A stretch of 64,000 bases of DNA from Henriciella sp. AS95 (lineage in GTDB: Bacteria > Pseudomonadota > Alphaproteobacteria > Caulobacterales > Hyphomonadaceae): positions 1,116,001-1,180,000 of the forward strand of contig NZ_JBBMQM010000001.1 in NCBI RefSeq assembly GCF_038900055.1. Reading direction: 5' to 3'. The notes below the pieces were generated by a model. It searched no databases. It worked only from the letters and a program-made list of their open reading frames with translations, and was not told the origin of the DNA. Made by a program: the position numbers and the translations under genes. Below are positions 26,537 to 34,840 of this stretch, piece after piece. Numbering within the stretch: the first letter of the stretch is position 1; each line of letters starts with the position of its first letter.

Positions 26537-27178
26537 ATGCGATTCTTGATGAAACTCGGTGGCTTGAATAGAGGCGTCGTCGGTTTGGCGCTCATCTGTT
26601 TTATGGTGTCATGTTCGTCGACTGAAGTGGGAACAAACGAGAACAGCACGCAGTCAAGTGCAGAGTTCAATAGCTCTGCATCGAATTCACCCAGAGGCGA
26701 CTTCGTCGCAAGAGCTGATGAGGCAGCAAGACAGCTAATCGAGGATTTGGGAGCGCAACAAACGTTCGCACGCCTTGGGTGGCAACAGAACCCGGATTAT
26801 AAGCCGCCCCAGCATTGCTTTGACTATTGGCTGCAAGAGGGTGATCAGGCCCTTCAAGAAGCGGAAATAGGGGATTGCGAAGCCCATGCCAGCGATCTCT
26901 CTCGGCTTTACGATTCTTATGGCACGGATGCCGAGCCGATCGTTTTCAAGTCACGATATTATTGGGACGAACTTGAAACTTTCGGGCTTCAGTTTCCTGG
27001 GCTGGTCGCAGACTGGGAGGCAAAGGGGGGCAGTGAAGACGATCCGAGTTTTCTCGATCATCCGGTCTGCGCTGAGCCGCTTCAGGAAGGCTGGGAAGGG
27101 TCAGACTATTTCTATGACGGCGCCGAACACCCGCTTTGCAGACTGTTCAAGATCGACCCGGTTGCGGCGACTCAATGA
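26537..27178 (+). CDS. Predicted lipoprotein, function unknown
   Basis: A 213-residue protein starting at 26537 after GGTGGGGGATGT. It has a signal peptide with lipobox FMVSC (Cys near residue 27), then a Ser/Asn-rich linker and an acidic, Trp/Tyr-rich domain with several Cys (HCFDYW, GDCEAH, HPVCAEP, HPLCRLF) that could pair in the periplasm. Recognised family: none. It is the first gene of the small-gene array after the IS6 elements and is followed 13 bp later by another lipoprotein gene. Confidence 0.65.
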   Translation: MRFLMKLGGLNRGVVGLALICFMVSCSSTEVGTNENSTQSSAEFNSSASNSPRGDFVARADEAARQLIEDLGAQQTFARLGWQQNPDYKPPQHCFDYWLQEGDQALQEAEIGDCEAHASDLSRLYDSYGTDAEPIVFKSRYYWDELETFGLQFPGLVADWEAKGGSEDDPSFLDHPVCAEPLQEGWEGSDYFYDGAEHPLCRLFKIDPVAATQ

Positions 27179-27191
27179 TCTGGCGCGGCGC

Positions 27192-27632
27192 ATGACAAAG
27201 CTTGTCTGGCACAAACATGCGATCGCTGCTGTTGCTGCGACGGCAACTCTCGCCGCCTGCGGGCCGAAACCGTCTGTTCTCGGACAACATGGCTGGATTG
27301 ACGGCACCTGGTACCGAAGCTGCGATACAAAGGATGTCATGATCAGTTTCATCGTTTCAGCAGATGGCATTGAAGGTCTCACCGGCATGGAAGCCCAGGC
27401 GCAGAGCGATCCACCACGCAGGGGACGCGTACATGTCGAAGGCGTGTCAAAGGGGCATACCCGGTTTCGTCCGCAGAACTGGCTGAACTCCGAACTGCGC
27501 CTGAAGCCAGTCGGGGCTGGGCAAGCCGATGCGATCCTGGCAAGGCGCGATGCCACGGACATGATCTGGGACACGAGCGAGCGTTTCACGCTTTACAAAT
27601 GCTCAGGCACTTCCGGAGAAGGCGAAGAATGA
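27192..27632 (+). CDS. Predicted lipoprotein with WxDGxWxxxC domain
   Basis: A 146-residue protein: signal peptide with lipobox LAAC (Cys ~22), then a ~115-residue domain starting GWIDGTWYRSCDTKD. The motif and the following FIVSADGIEG recur in the C-terminal half of the LprI-like protein at 40380-41117 (WLNGVWFESCGSKQ, FYVDSDGV), so the two share a domain. Function is unknown; periplasmic binding or inhibitor-like roles are possible. ATG at 27192 lies 13 bp after the previous stop without a strong RBS. Confidence 0.6.
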   Translation: MTKLVWHKHAIAAVAATATLAACGPKPSVLGQHGWIDGTWYRSCDTKDVMISFIVSADGIEGLTGMEAQAQSDPPRRGRVHVEGVSKGHTRFRPQNWLNSELRLKPVGAGQADAILARRDATDMIWDTSERFTLYKCSGTSGEGEE

Positions 27633-27689
27633 AAGCCTTCGTGGACGGTCTTGATGTTTTCAGTCATTCGAACGCCTGGCTCGGCCGGC

Positions 27690-27959
27690 TCATTCAGGGT
27701 GCGTGGCCTTCTTGTTTTCCAGATACCACCAGTAGATCACATCCCGGAAATCGGTCTTTGCGGCGGTGACGAGATTTTTCAGTTCCCCGAGATCGCCCTT
27801 GCTCAAACTCAGAATGGCGCCGATGGCGTTGTCGCGATTGTGCTCGGAATCCATGGTCTCGGCAGTGGTGATCCGCTCCAGTTCCGCGATGACCCTGGGG
27901 ATGTCTTCCTCGGAGAAGTCAGTTCTGATGGTGGTCAGGTGCTGTTCTGAGAGCGCCAT
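27690..27959 (-). CDS. Small hypothetical protein
   Basis: An 89-residue, acidic, mostly helical protein. A strong RBS (GGAGAGGAAAT) precedes the ATG at 27959, which supports it as real. It carries an LSKGDLGELKNLV stretch and an aromatic cluster (VIYWWYLENKK) near the C-terminus, and no motif I recognise. It follows a 35-residue ORF on the same strand by 36 bp, and the pair runs against the surrounding + genes. Confidence 0.55.
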   Translation of the reverse strand: MALSEQHLTTIRTDFSEEDIPRVIAELERITTAETMDSEHNRDNAIGAILSLSKGDLGELKNLVTAAKTDFRDVIYWWYLENKKATHPE

Positions 27960-27995
27960 GATTTCCTCTCCTTGAAATGCCAGGCACGCCTTCGA

Positions 27996-28103
27996 TCAGG
28001 TGGCGCGGACGACCCTCATGGTCAGATCGAGTCTGGAACTTCCATCCGAGGCGTTGACGACGATTTCTTCCATCCATTTCGGCTGAAACTGGAATGTCGT
28101 CAT
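27996..28103 (-). CDS. Very small hypothetical protein
   Basis: A 35-residue frame starting at ATG 28103 with AAAGGTGA about 9 nt upstream. Its composition (MTTFQFQPKWMEEIVVNASD) looks protein-like and it lies just before the 89-residue gene on the same strand. No family recognised; it could also be a leader peptide. Confidence 0.35.
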   Translation of the reverse strand: MTTFQFQPKWMEEIVVNASDGSSRLDLTMRVVRAT

Positions 28104-28182
28104 AGCATGTTCACCTTTAGTATTTTGATTGTCGGTCAAGACTTGTCGAAATTCTGTCGCATTGCCCGTTAAGTAGAAGACT

Positions 28183-29004
28183 ATGCCGTACAAGAAACTG
28201 TCGAAAATTCTCCGATTGCTCAAGACTGTCTACAGTTATGACAATACCGATTATAACAAAAAGTACTTTGGTGAGATCGGATACAAGACGGACTGCTTGA
28301 GCTCGGATGACGCCGATTTGCTTCGCCAGCACAATCTGCAGCCGAACAATTTCCAGACGCTGAGCCATGACGAATTGCTTGGCGCGTTCCTGAAGCTCAG
28401 AGAGAGTACCAGCCTCACCTGGCAGTCCTGTTCGCGCTTTTTCATCAAGGGTCTGTCCGGCGATCTTCCGCGCTACCGGCAAACGCTGATGAGTTTTCAC
28501 TTCATGTCGGGGCTCGAAGCGCATGCGTTTGCGCCATCGCAGCGCCATGTGAATTGCGATGTCTGCGGCCTGCCTAAGCAGAGCGTCTTCGACAGGACCC
28601 ATGCGCTCTACACCTATTATCTCGGCCATAGCTGGAATGAGGCCCCCGCGAACTTCCTGCCGGAGCTGGAGGAGGCTTCCACATTCGAGCCGCCGGAGGT
28701 CACGAAGGAGCAGATTGCGCGGTTATCCGCGCTACTGCGCGCGATCAATGATGCGAGCGAAGATGAAACGCCCGGCCAGCTGGAAAAGCGTATCGCGTCT
28801 CTCAAACTTCTGCCCAAGGCCGACAAGTACAAGCGCTACGGCATGCTTCAGACACTCGCTGTCACGGGCGTTCTTCCGAGCGATCCTGAGACGGATGGCC
28901 AGCCCGCACGCTCCGATATCGTGCATCCGCTGGCCGGCTGGAGAGGCCGCATGGGGGTCGATTACGAGGTCGCGTCCAAGGTCTTTCCGGACCTGGCTGA
29001 CTAG
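28183..29004 (+). CDS. Hypothetical protein with CxxC motif
   Basis: A 273-residue soluble protein without signal or TM. A single CDVCG (residues ~125-129) could be half of a metal site. The N-terminus is basic and helical (KKLSKILRLLKTVYSY); the C-terminal third is charged with a LLPKADKYKRYGMLQTLAVTGVL stretch. I do not recognise the family. It begins a run of + genes (LRR, DKNYY-like, lipoprotein) with short gaps. The array context suggests an immunity-type or accessory protein; no direct evidence. Confidence 0.6.
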   Translation: MPYKKLSKILRLLKTVYSYDNTDYNKKYFGEIGYKTDCLSSDDADLLRQHNLQPNNFQTLSHDELLGAFLKLRESTSLTWQSCSRFFIKGLSGDLPRYRQTLMSFHFMSGLEAHAFAPSQRHVNCDVCGLPKQSVFDRTHALYTYYLGHSWNEAPANFLPELEEASTFEPPEVTKEQIARLSALLRAINDASEDETPGQLEKRIASLKLLPKADKYKRYGMLQTLAVTGVLPSDPETDGQPARSDIVHPLAGWRGRMGVDYEVASKVFPDLAD

Positions 29005-29047
29005 AGCGGCGCATGGATAGGATCAGGGGGACCAGAGGACGATGACG

Positions 29048-29941
29048 ATGAAGACGTTCACCACCAGAATAAATGGTGGCTACGAAATGCCGTATCTCGG
29101 CGTGTACGAGGGAGAGGTTTCGGTTGGCGATTTCGCGGAACTTGACCCGCAGGCCGAGCTGATCAGCTTCGGGTCGAAGGCGAAGAATTTGCATCTTCTG
29201 CCTGAGTTTAGATCGGTTCGGTATGTCGGGCTGGGCAGGAACACGTTTTCGGCTGAGCTGCTCGATAGCCTGTCCCGGCTGCCAAAGCTGGAAGTGATGC
29301 AGATCAGCCATGACAGCCAGGAGGATTGGCCGTCTCTGGCACCGCTTTCGGCGCTCAAATACCTCATCCTCTACGACGTGAAGAAGCAGGCCGATCTGTC
29401 ATTCCTGAGCGGCATGGCGCAGCTTGAGAGCCTGTTCCTGTCAGAGCTGCTGAAGCTCAGTGATATCAGTGCCCTCGCCACGCTTCCAAACCTCCGCGAG
29501 TTTGCGATTGAAGGCGACCTGCATGGACGTGGCAGTGTGCTGCCGGACATTGACGCGCTGTTCACCCTGACAAACCTCGAACACCTGAAATTCTTCAGCA
29601 AGAAGACGGTGTTCAACGCGGCGGACTTTCAGGCTTTCAGCAAGCTCCGCTATATCCACATCAGCCCGTTCCATCACCCTTTTGAATTCTATGCGGAGCT
29701 GGAACGGTATCTGCCGGAGGGGTGTGAAAAAGCAGTGCCGCATCTTCTGGCCAACTATGCCGAGGATGCGTGCGACAAGTGCGGCGCGATGGGGCTCATA
29801 AAGCCGATCGGTTCAAGACAGCGGGCCTTCTGCCCGGCCTGCAATCGCAAGAAGCTCGATACGCTTCTCAACACCTATGAGCGCCTGTCCGGAAAGCGGC
29901 GCGGCACGGCGGTTGCGCATATCGACTGGCTGGAGGCCTGA
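29048..29941 (+). CDS. Leucine-rich-repeat protein with C-terminal zinc ribbon
   Basis: A 297-residue cytoplasmic protein. The central ~170 residues show LRR spacing (LPKLEVMQIS, LSALKYLILY, MAQLESLFLS, LPNLREFAIE, LTNLEHLKFF). The C-terminus has two Cys pairs (CDKCGAMG and CPACN, ~22 residues apart), a zinc-ribbon pattern. ATG 29048 is 8 nt after AGAGGA and so preferred to 29042. LRR proteins of this short kind are common in polymorphic-toxin immunity arrays, but that role is inference. The next gene starts 3 bp after the stop. Confidence 0.7.
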   Translation: MKTFTTRINGGYEMPYLGVYEGEVSVGDFAELDPQAELISFGSKAKNLHLLPEFRSVRYVGLGRNTFSAELLDSLSRLPKLEVMQISHDSQEDWPSLAPLSALKYLILYDVKKQADLSFLSGMAQLESLFLSELLKLSDISALATLPNLREFAIEGDLHGRGSVLPDIDALFTLTNLEHLKFFSKKTVFNAADFQAFSKLRYIHISPFHHPFEFYAELERYLPEGCEKAVPHLLANYAEDACDKCGAMGLIKPIGSRQRAFCPACNRKKLDTLLNTYERLSGKRRGTAVAHIDWLEA

Positions 29942-29944
29942 CAC

Positions 29945-30712
29945 ATGACCTGGATCAAGCTCACTGATCTGCCGGACCAACGCGTGCCCATGCACATCGA
30001 CAAGGCGAAATCCTTCTGGGAAGTCACGGACGATAAGATCGTGCACCAGACGCGGGTGAATCGCTCAGCGGATGTTGAAAGCTTTGAAGTTCTGGAAGGC
30101 TCTGACTTCATCGCCCGTGACAAAGCCTTTGTGTACCATGCCTGGACGACGATGAAGACCGTCGATCGCGATAGTTTCACCCCGCTTAGAGATGGGTATT
30201 TTCGCGACAAGGACTGCGGCTATTGCGAGTTCGAAACCAGCTTGAAGCCCTTGAAAAGCGGCTCTGCCGAGGGGCTCAAGGTCATCGGCGCTGGATATGC
30301 GCGCGACGCCGCCTTCGCCTATTATTGCGGCCGGCCGATTGCGAGCTGTACCTCGCCGATGACCCTGAAGCTGGTCGAACAGACCGGGGAGTATCCCATT
30401 CCGGCCGCCACGACTGACACGCAGTGCTTCTACGAAGGCGCGCTCATCAAGGGCGCGGATGTGGCGACTTGGGAGATGGTGAGGAATGGCTTTTCGCGCG
30501 ATGCACAGAGCGTTTTCTATAACTCGAAGAAACTTGCTGGGGCTAAGGCGGATGACTGGGCGTTTCTCAAGCCGCCTTATTCGACGAGCGGCGACAAGAT
30601 CTACTTCATGAGTTTCGTCCTGAAGGACGCCGATAGTGAGAGCTTCGAAATTCTTGCCGACGGGACGGCCCGCGACAAACATTCCAGATTCTCCGGAAAG
30701 AACCGGATCTGA
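29945..30712 (+). CDS. DKNYY-family-like repeat protein
   Basis: A 255-residue cytoplasmic protein built of repeats of the form R-D-K/A-x-x-V/F-Y/F (ARDKAFVYH, FRDKDCGYC, ARDAAFAYYCG, SRDAQSVFYNSKKLAGAKADDWAFL, ARDKHSRF). This is the pattern of the DKNYY family, whose members are frequent in predicted immunity loci. It lies 3 bp after the LRR gene and 1 bp before a lipoprotein gene, so the three are one operon. Function is not known for any member I can name. Confidence 0.65.
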   Translation: MTWIKLTDLPDQRVPMHIDKAKSFWEVTDDKIVHQTRVNRSADVESFEVLEGSDFIARDKAFVYHAWTTMKTVDRDSFTPLRDGYFRDKDCGYCEFETSLKPLKSGSAEGLKVIGAGYARDAAFAYYCGRPIASCTSPMTLKLVEQTGEYPIPAATTDTQCFYEGALIKGADVATWEMVRNGFSRDAQSVFYNSKKLAGAKADDWAFLKPPYSTSGDKIYFMSFVLKDADSESFEILADGTARDKHSRFSGKNRI

Positions 30713-30713
30713 T

Positions 30714-31349
30714 ATGGGCAAAGCAAGTTTCAGCACACGCAAGTCGCCGCAGGCCATCGGCAAGTTGTTCGCTCAAGCGCCCCGCGCTCTTGTCCTGGCG
30801 GTCGCACTGTCGCTTGCCGCATGTCATGAGCCGGAAACGCCAAACACTGTGACCACAGCCACAACCGGAAGCGACACGCCGGCATCTCAAACAGACAATG
30901 CCGAGCCAGTTGCGCAGGCAAACGCACCGCTCGTCTTTCTAACGGAACTGTCCGAGCGCCTCGAGAACGGACAGCCTGTCTCAGCCTTCATGGCCCCCGA
31001 ATTCACCTTCGTCTACCACGTCGACAACCGGTGCGACGGAAATACGGATGGCGTGCTTGATGCGCTCCCCGCCAGTCGCGTTGACGGGCCATTCCGCCTG
31101 GAAGTCACAAATGACGGCGACGGTTGGGCATGTGAACGCAAGCCAGTTTCGAAATCTGAAATCACGTTTGACCTCCAGAAAATGCTGGCCGACTGGGACA
31201 GGTTTGAAGTGTATCAGCACGAAGACGATCCGTACCGGGGATCCATCGAAGGACGCGGCGTGTCTGACTATCTGGTCGTCCAACTTGCCGGTGAAGAAGA
31301 TGAGCTCCGCATAGACAGGCTCGAATATCGAAGCGAAGATCCGGGTTAA
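30714..31349 (+). CDS. Predicted lipoprotein, paralogue of 35354-35953
   Basis: A 211-residue protein with signal peptide and lipobox LAAC (Cys ~38), a Thr/Asn-rich linker, then a conserved block LVFLTELSERLENGQPVSAFMAP followed by FVYH. The gene at 35354-35953 (minus) has the same block (LVFINTFSERLRSGAAVADMMAP, FVYA) and a similar acidic C-terminal half, so the pair are paralogues, though that copy has a cleavable signal without a lipobox. No known family recognised. Start ATG 30714 is 1 bp after the DKNYY-like stop. Confidence 0.65.
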   Translation: MGKASFSTRKSPQAIGKLFAQAPRALVLAVALSLAACHEPETPNTVTTATTGSDTPASQTDNAEPVAQANAPLVFLTELSERLENGQPVSAFMAPEFTFVYHVDNRCDGNTDGVLDALPASRVDGPFRLEVTNDGDGWACERKPVSKSEITFDLQKMLADWDRFEVYQHEDDPYRGSIEGRGVSDYLVVQLAGEEDELRIDRLEYRSEDPG

Positions 31350-31451
31350 ACCGGACCAGCCCGCCCCCGATTGCTTTATGGAGAAGGCCCCGAATTCGCA
31401 TGGATGAATGCAGGGAAGCCAGGGAGGTGCTGCAGACCTATCAGCGCCATC

Positions 31452-31958
31452 TCATGAAAAATCATCCGGATTTGCTTCGAACGCATTGAGTTTGTCGACA
31501 TAGCTCCCGATCAGCTGCGTCTTGCGATCTTCACTGAAACTTCCATCAATCTCGACCGCCTCATGGGCTTTCGACCATTCCAGTGCCTTGAGGAGCAGCC
31601 AGATCACATGCAAGCCTGCCTGTACGCTGTCCTTCGACAAATTCGGGTCATCGGCTGCGAACGCCTCGGCTATTGCCGGATCATCGGTGAGGGCTTCGAA
31701 TAAATCACTCAGAAGAAGGCCAGACTTTCCAAGCCCCAATCCTTGCCTTTCAAGGTAGGGCGGTCGGCCTTCCGTATGATTGTGACTTTGGACCCATGCG
31801 AGATGAGAAACGGTTTTCCACATCTCGTGTGAGGTAGACCCGTGCAGGAGCAGGCCGGCCCTGATCCGTTCACTGGCGGTTTCAATCTCATCCTCAGCGG
31901 TTTGGCGCTGCGAGTATTCGGTCAGCTGAGATAGGAGAATCTGTTTTCCACTCGGCAT
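31452..31958 (-). CDS. Hypothetical helical protein
   Basis: A 168-residue acidic, mostly helical protein starting at ATG 31958, 9 nt after GGAG; a TTG at 31979 is possible. No signal, TM or known motif; the middle reads GLGLGKSGLLLSDLFEALTDDPAIAEAF. The family is not recognised. It is the last gene of a leftward group that includes a frameshifted small gene and the 271-residue gene upstream. Confidence 0.5.
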   Translation of the reverse strand: MPSGKQILLSQLTEYSQRQTAEDEIETASERIRAGLLLHGSTSHEMWKTVSHLAWVQSHNHTEGRPPYLERQGLGLGKSGLLLSDLFEALTDDPAIAEAFAADDPNLSKDSVQAGLHVIWLLLKALEWSKAHEAVEIDGSFSEDRKTQLIGSYVDKLNAFEANPDDFS

Positions 31959-31991
31959 GGGATGAAACTCCGCTAGCAAAATTGACCAGGT

Positions 31992-32244
31992 TCAGAAGGC
32001 AATGCCGGTCTCATCGATAACCAGTTTGGCGTTGTTCTCAATGCACCAAGCCTCAAGCGACTGCCTTAGCACGGAATGAAGGTTCTTTGCCAAGCCGGGA
32101 GCCTGCTCTGGCCAGTCTTCTTCAGTTAGCAGGAAGGCGGTCTGCGACTGTCTCCGGCAATGCGCGCAGACTGTTTTCAATCTGCTGCCGCGGAAGGCTT
32201 TGGGAGTAGGCCGGGTCACTGCCGATCTGGATGTAGCGGTACAC
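31992..32244 (-). pseudogene. Small gene with apparent +1 frameshift
   Basis: From GTG 32244 the frame reads YRYIQIGSDPAYSQSLPRQQ and stops after 40 codons. The next frame continues with protein-like sequence (TAFLLTEEDWPEQAPGLAKN) to a stop at 31992. The total of 253 nt is one more than a multiple of three, so a single extra base near 32150-32165 would explain the break. The joined protein would be 83 residues. Pseudogene or base-calling error; family unknown. Confidence 0.45.
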
Positions 32245-32250
32245 GGGCGC

Positions 32251-33066
32251 TCACGTGTCCCTGATCGCGTTTTCATGGGTGACGGAGATGTCCGCCGGAT
32301 TGTCGATGTTGATGTGGGCGATAAAGCCCGTCTCGCCATAGGCCACAATCGTCCGGCCGCGCATTTCTGCGCGCATGATCGGGTTCGAATTGGTGAAGAA
32401 CAGGCTCCAGTTGAGATCATTGTCCGGCGTCACGGAGGCGATGTAGCCTTCATTACCCATGCCACCATCACCGAAGACGATCTTCTGGCCTTCAAACTCA
32501 AAGGGATCGCGGAAGATATCGACCTCGGTCCAGATATCGTCATTATATTTGAGAAGCGAGGCGACGGTCGTATCGCAGAGAGGCGACCAGTAGAGCGTCG
32601 TCTCATGGGTATTCGGATCGTAGACGCTGTAGGCATTCGCGAAGACGATGTGCCCGTCGCCATAGGCAATGCAATCATAGCCGACCACAAAGCCTTCGCG
32701 CCATTTTTGCTGGATGGTGCCGTTCAGCTTGTTCGGGTTCGCCTGTGAGGTCCCACCACCGGCGAAGACTCCGCTCAGGGCAATTATGAGCTTCGTGGTC
32801 ATCTCGACGGTCAGGCCCTCGGGGCGGGAGACTTTCCAGTGGCCGGCACTCGCTGACAATGTGTCCCGCAAGGACATGATTTTATACGCCACGTCGCTCT
32901 CGATATGCGTTTGCTGGTCATAATGTTCAGCGAGCGTTTGAAGGGCCTCATGAAACCGTTCAAGTCGTTCGGTTTCGACATCGTCGCTCAAGCGAAACTT
33001 GATGAGCAGGCCGTCATCGGCCTCATACTCATGGTCAATCAGGGCGAATGCGTCTTCAGTCTTCAT
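32251..33066 (-). CDS. Hypothetical protein; parent of the collapsed copy at 37432
   Basis: A 271-residue soluble protein starting MKTEDAFALIDHEYEADD, with DVETERLERFHEAL in the N-terminal third, EMTTKLIIALSGVFAGGG near residue 95, then a mixed alpha/beta acidic half (WTEVDIFRDPFEFEGQK). No known family recognised. The short + frame at 37432-37566 carries the first three of these blocks fused with the intervening sequence missing. The stop lies 6 bp before the next small gene's GTG. Start at ATG 33066 has only a weak RBS. Confidence 0.6.
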   Translation of the reverse strand: MKTEDAFALIDHEYEADDGLLIKFRLSDDVETERLERFHEALQTLAEHYDQQTHIESDVAYKIMSLRDTLSASAGHWKVSRPEGLTVEMTTKLIIALSGVFAGGGTSQANPNKLNGTIQQKWREGFVVGYDCIAYGDGHIVFANAYSVYDPNTHETTLYWSPLCDTTVASLLKYNDDIWTEVDIFRDPFEFEGQKIVFGDGGMGNEGYIASVTPDNDLNWSLFFTNSNPIMRAEMRGRTIVAYGETGFIAHINIDNPADISVTHENAIRDT

Positions 33067-33139
33067 CAATCTCTGGCGGTTCTTCGCAAAGGTGGGAGGG
33101 TAGCAGGAACAGAAGGACCACAGAAAGACAGAGATTGCC

Positions 33140-33504
33140 GCGATTCGAGTAGAGCGGCGCCACGTTTCTGTCTGAATCGAATTCTGGAGTTGATGTGCCT
33201 TTCAAAGTTGAAGTGATTGTATACTGGCGCAGGGATTGAAACGAACTTTTGCAGACTTCGCATGCGCCGGAAACGGGACATCGCCCTCATGATCGATCGC
33301 GCGCCACAAGTAATGCCGTTCACCCCGGATCTTCACGAAGACCTCGGCCGGATGCCGCCGCCATTGCGGTAACTGCCTCATTTTTTCAGATCGACGTTTG
33401 CGGATCTCGGGTGATGTCTTGAAGTAGCGGAAGGGTGATTTCGTCACTTGCCGAAGCTACGCTTCCGAATTCACCTCCTAAACCCCGGTTCCGCTGACAA
33501 GGCC
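33140..33504 (-). mobile_element. IS6-family element remnant with internal deletion
   Basis: On minus, 33447 to ~33146 encodes KSPFRYFKTSPEI joined directly to RKRRSEKMRQLPQWRRHPAEVFVKI, then WRAIDHEG, then in another frame MSRFRRMRSLQKF and the C-terminal NSRIRFRQK-GAALLE. Thus the HTH region and much of the DDE core are deleted and the rest is frameshifted. The right end (GGCCTTGTCAGCGG inverted, at 33504) resembles IS6 termini. Left end not identified. Confidence 0.75.
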
Positions 33505-33577
33505 GTCTCGAAATACCTTGGCCTTGAGGTAACCCTAGTACAAATTTGGTGGCTGGTCTTGCCGACCGATGTCCGCA

Positions 33578-33853
33578 TCATCGGTCCGGACTCTGATAAA
33601 CGGGATTCCAACGGAGCAGATGGTCGTCCTTTGGGTGTTCCTCAACAGCGCCCAGAGTCTGCAGGTCACCAAGCAGCCGGAACATCAGATCGCCAAGCGG
33701 ATTGCTGGTCCAGAAAAGATCCTTCCGGCCACCGAAAGCAAACGCCGGTGCATCCGGCTGTGGCGGTTGCATCAAGCCCAGTGAGACGGCGAGGTGCCAA
33801 GCGGCCACGTCGATGTCCGTCCAGTCTGAAAGCTGCTCAGCAAGATACGACAT
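33578..33853 (-). CDS. Small hypothetical protein
   Basis: A 91-residue protein starting at ATG 33853 about 6 nt after GGGGG. It reads SYLAEQLSDWTDIDVAAWHLAVSLGLM with a Trp-rich middle (RKDLFWTSNPLGDLMF), likely a small globular cytoplasmic protein. It overlaps the end of the frameshifted EF-Tu-domain-like gene by 17 bp, which supports an operon running leftward from 35259. No known family recognised. Confidence 0.55.
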   Translation of the reverse strand: MSYLAEQLSDWTDIDVAAWHLAVSLGLMQPPQPDAPAFAFGGRKDLFWTSNPLGDLMFRLLGDLQTLGAVEEHPKDDHLLRWNPVYQSPDR

Positions 33854-34137
33854 GCACTGCCCCCACTGTTCGTGCGCCTTCCCTGATGGCGAACGCGCTG
33901 CCCGGCACAAGACCGGAATAGTCGACCCCGTCATAAAGCAGCTGGACGCTCACCTGCAAATCGACGCCAAAATCCACCGGATCGGCGCACACGACAAACT
34001 GCACGCCCAGGTAATCCGGGTTCACTTCGTCATCCAAAACCAGGTGCGGGCGGTATTGAGTCCGGCAGGGCCATCCGGCCGCCCTGGCTCGGAGGATAGA
34101 ATTGGACGCACAAGCGCAAGGTGCGAGCGTCAGTCAC
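33837..34137 (-). pseudogene. EF-Tu domain-3-like small protein with apparent +1 frameshift
   Basis: From GTG 34137 (GGAGG 6 nt upstream) the frame gives LRLCVQFYPPSQGGRMALPD, and a second frame continues QYRPHLVLDD to SGLVPGSAFAIREGARTVGAV and a stop at 33837. Together these match the layout of small proteins related to the C-terminal beta-barrel of EF-Tu (F-x-P-x-x-x-GGR, YRPxF, then PFxIREGxRTVGxG). The span is 301 nt, one base over, placing a single extra base near 34060-34070. Pseudogene or sequencing error; the joined product would be 99 residues. Confidence 0.6.
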
Positions 34138-34163
34138 AATCGACCTCCACCATCCAGACGAAC

Positions 34164-34454
34164 TCAATCCCCAACGAAGACAATCGCCCCGCCCTCGTCT
34201 CTGCGCGCCTCAAGCACGGTCAACAGATCCGTTTTTACTTTCAGTTCGGCAATTTCGGAAATCAGAACAGAAAGCTGCGAATCCACGATAAGATCTCCAT
34301 ACGGATCCACGAAACTTCCGGTGCGTTGCCGGAACCTGTCAAAGGCCGGTTGAAGGACACCATAGGTTTTATCATCGATCTGATACAAAAGCCGTCCCAT
34401 ACGGCCACCTCTATACGCGTGAACATCCAGTGCCATCGCTGCATTCAACTCCAT
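34164..34454 (-). CDS. Small hypothetical protein
   Basis: A 96-residue protein with ATG 34454 preceded by AAGG (5-6 nt). It reads as a small alpha/beta protein (AYRGGRMGRLLYQIDDKTYGVLQPAFDRF, then SQLSVLISEIAELK and a C-terminal GGAIVFVGD strand). It overlaps the upstream gene's end by 10 bp and so is part of the leftward operon. Not recognised. Confidence 0.6.
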   Translation of the reverse strand: MELNAAMALDVHAYRGGRMGRLLYQIDDKTYGVLQPAFDRFRQRTGSFVDPYGDLIVDSQLSVLISEIAELKVKTDLLTVLEARRDEGGAIVFVGD

Positions 34455-34840
34455 TCATAGCCTTGAATAAGGATGCCTTCGTCGGCCTCCGTGACGGGCC
34501 ATTTCCCAAACGCATTGAGGTGCTGGATCAGCTCCGAATTCGTGGCACGAAAATTAGAAACGCCCACAAAATCGATATGCGTGAACGGCACACAAGAAAC
34601 ACCGCCGCATTCACCGAAATGATCTTCAAACTCAAAATCCGGCCCGGGCGTAGGCACGCTGAGTACAGTAGGATGACTGATCAGTTTGATCCCCACCACA
34701 GCGCATCCGCCTGGCAATTTGTGCAAGGCAGAAAAGAGCTTCCGCCACTTGGCGTTGCTCATGTAAGCAGTCTTTGCCTGCGCTATCTTGCGTGCTGTAC
34801 GGCGGTCTTGCTCTCGCGGTTTCCTGCTCATGACTGACAT
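34445..34840 (-). CDS. Small hypothetical protein (SNxKWRxLF motif)
   Basis: A 131-residue protein. A basic N-terminus (KPREQDRRTARK) is followed by MSNAKWRKLFSALHKL, and later by ISHPTVLSVPTPGPDFEFEDHFG and HLNAFGKWPVTEADEGILIQGYEW. The SNxKWRxLF start resembles a family of small bacterial proteins of unknown function (possibly DUF6678), but I am not certain. It overlaps the upstream gene (13 bp) and the downstream gene (10 bp), typical of a tightly packed operon. Confidence 0.55.
   Translation of the reverse strand: MSVMSRKPREQDRRTARKIAQAKTAYMSNAKWRKLFSALHKLPGGCAVVGIKLISHPTVLSVPTPGPDFEFEDHFGECGGVSCVPFTHIDFVGVSNFRATNSELIQHLNAFGKWPVTEADEGILIQGYEWS

Noticed and set aside
31400-31489. 29-codon + frame (MDECREAREVL start)
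   Set aside because: Overlaps the end of the minus gene, no RBS, too short to support.
31992-32420. 142-codon minus frame as a single gene
   Set aside because: Its first part lies inside the preceding gene in another frame; only the end is protein-like. Treated as a frameshifted small gene.
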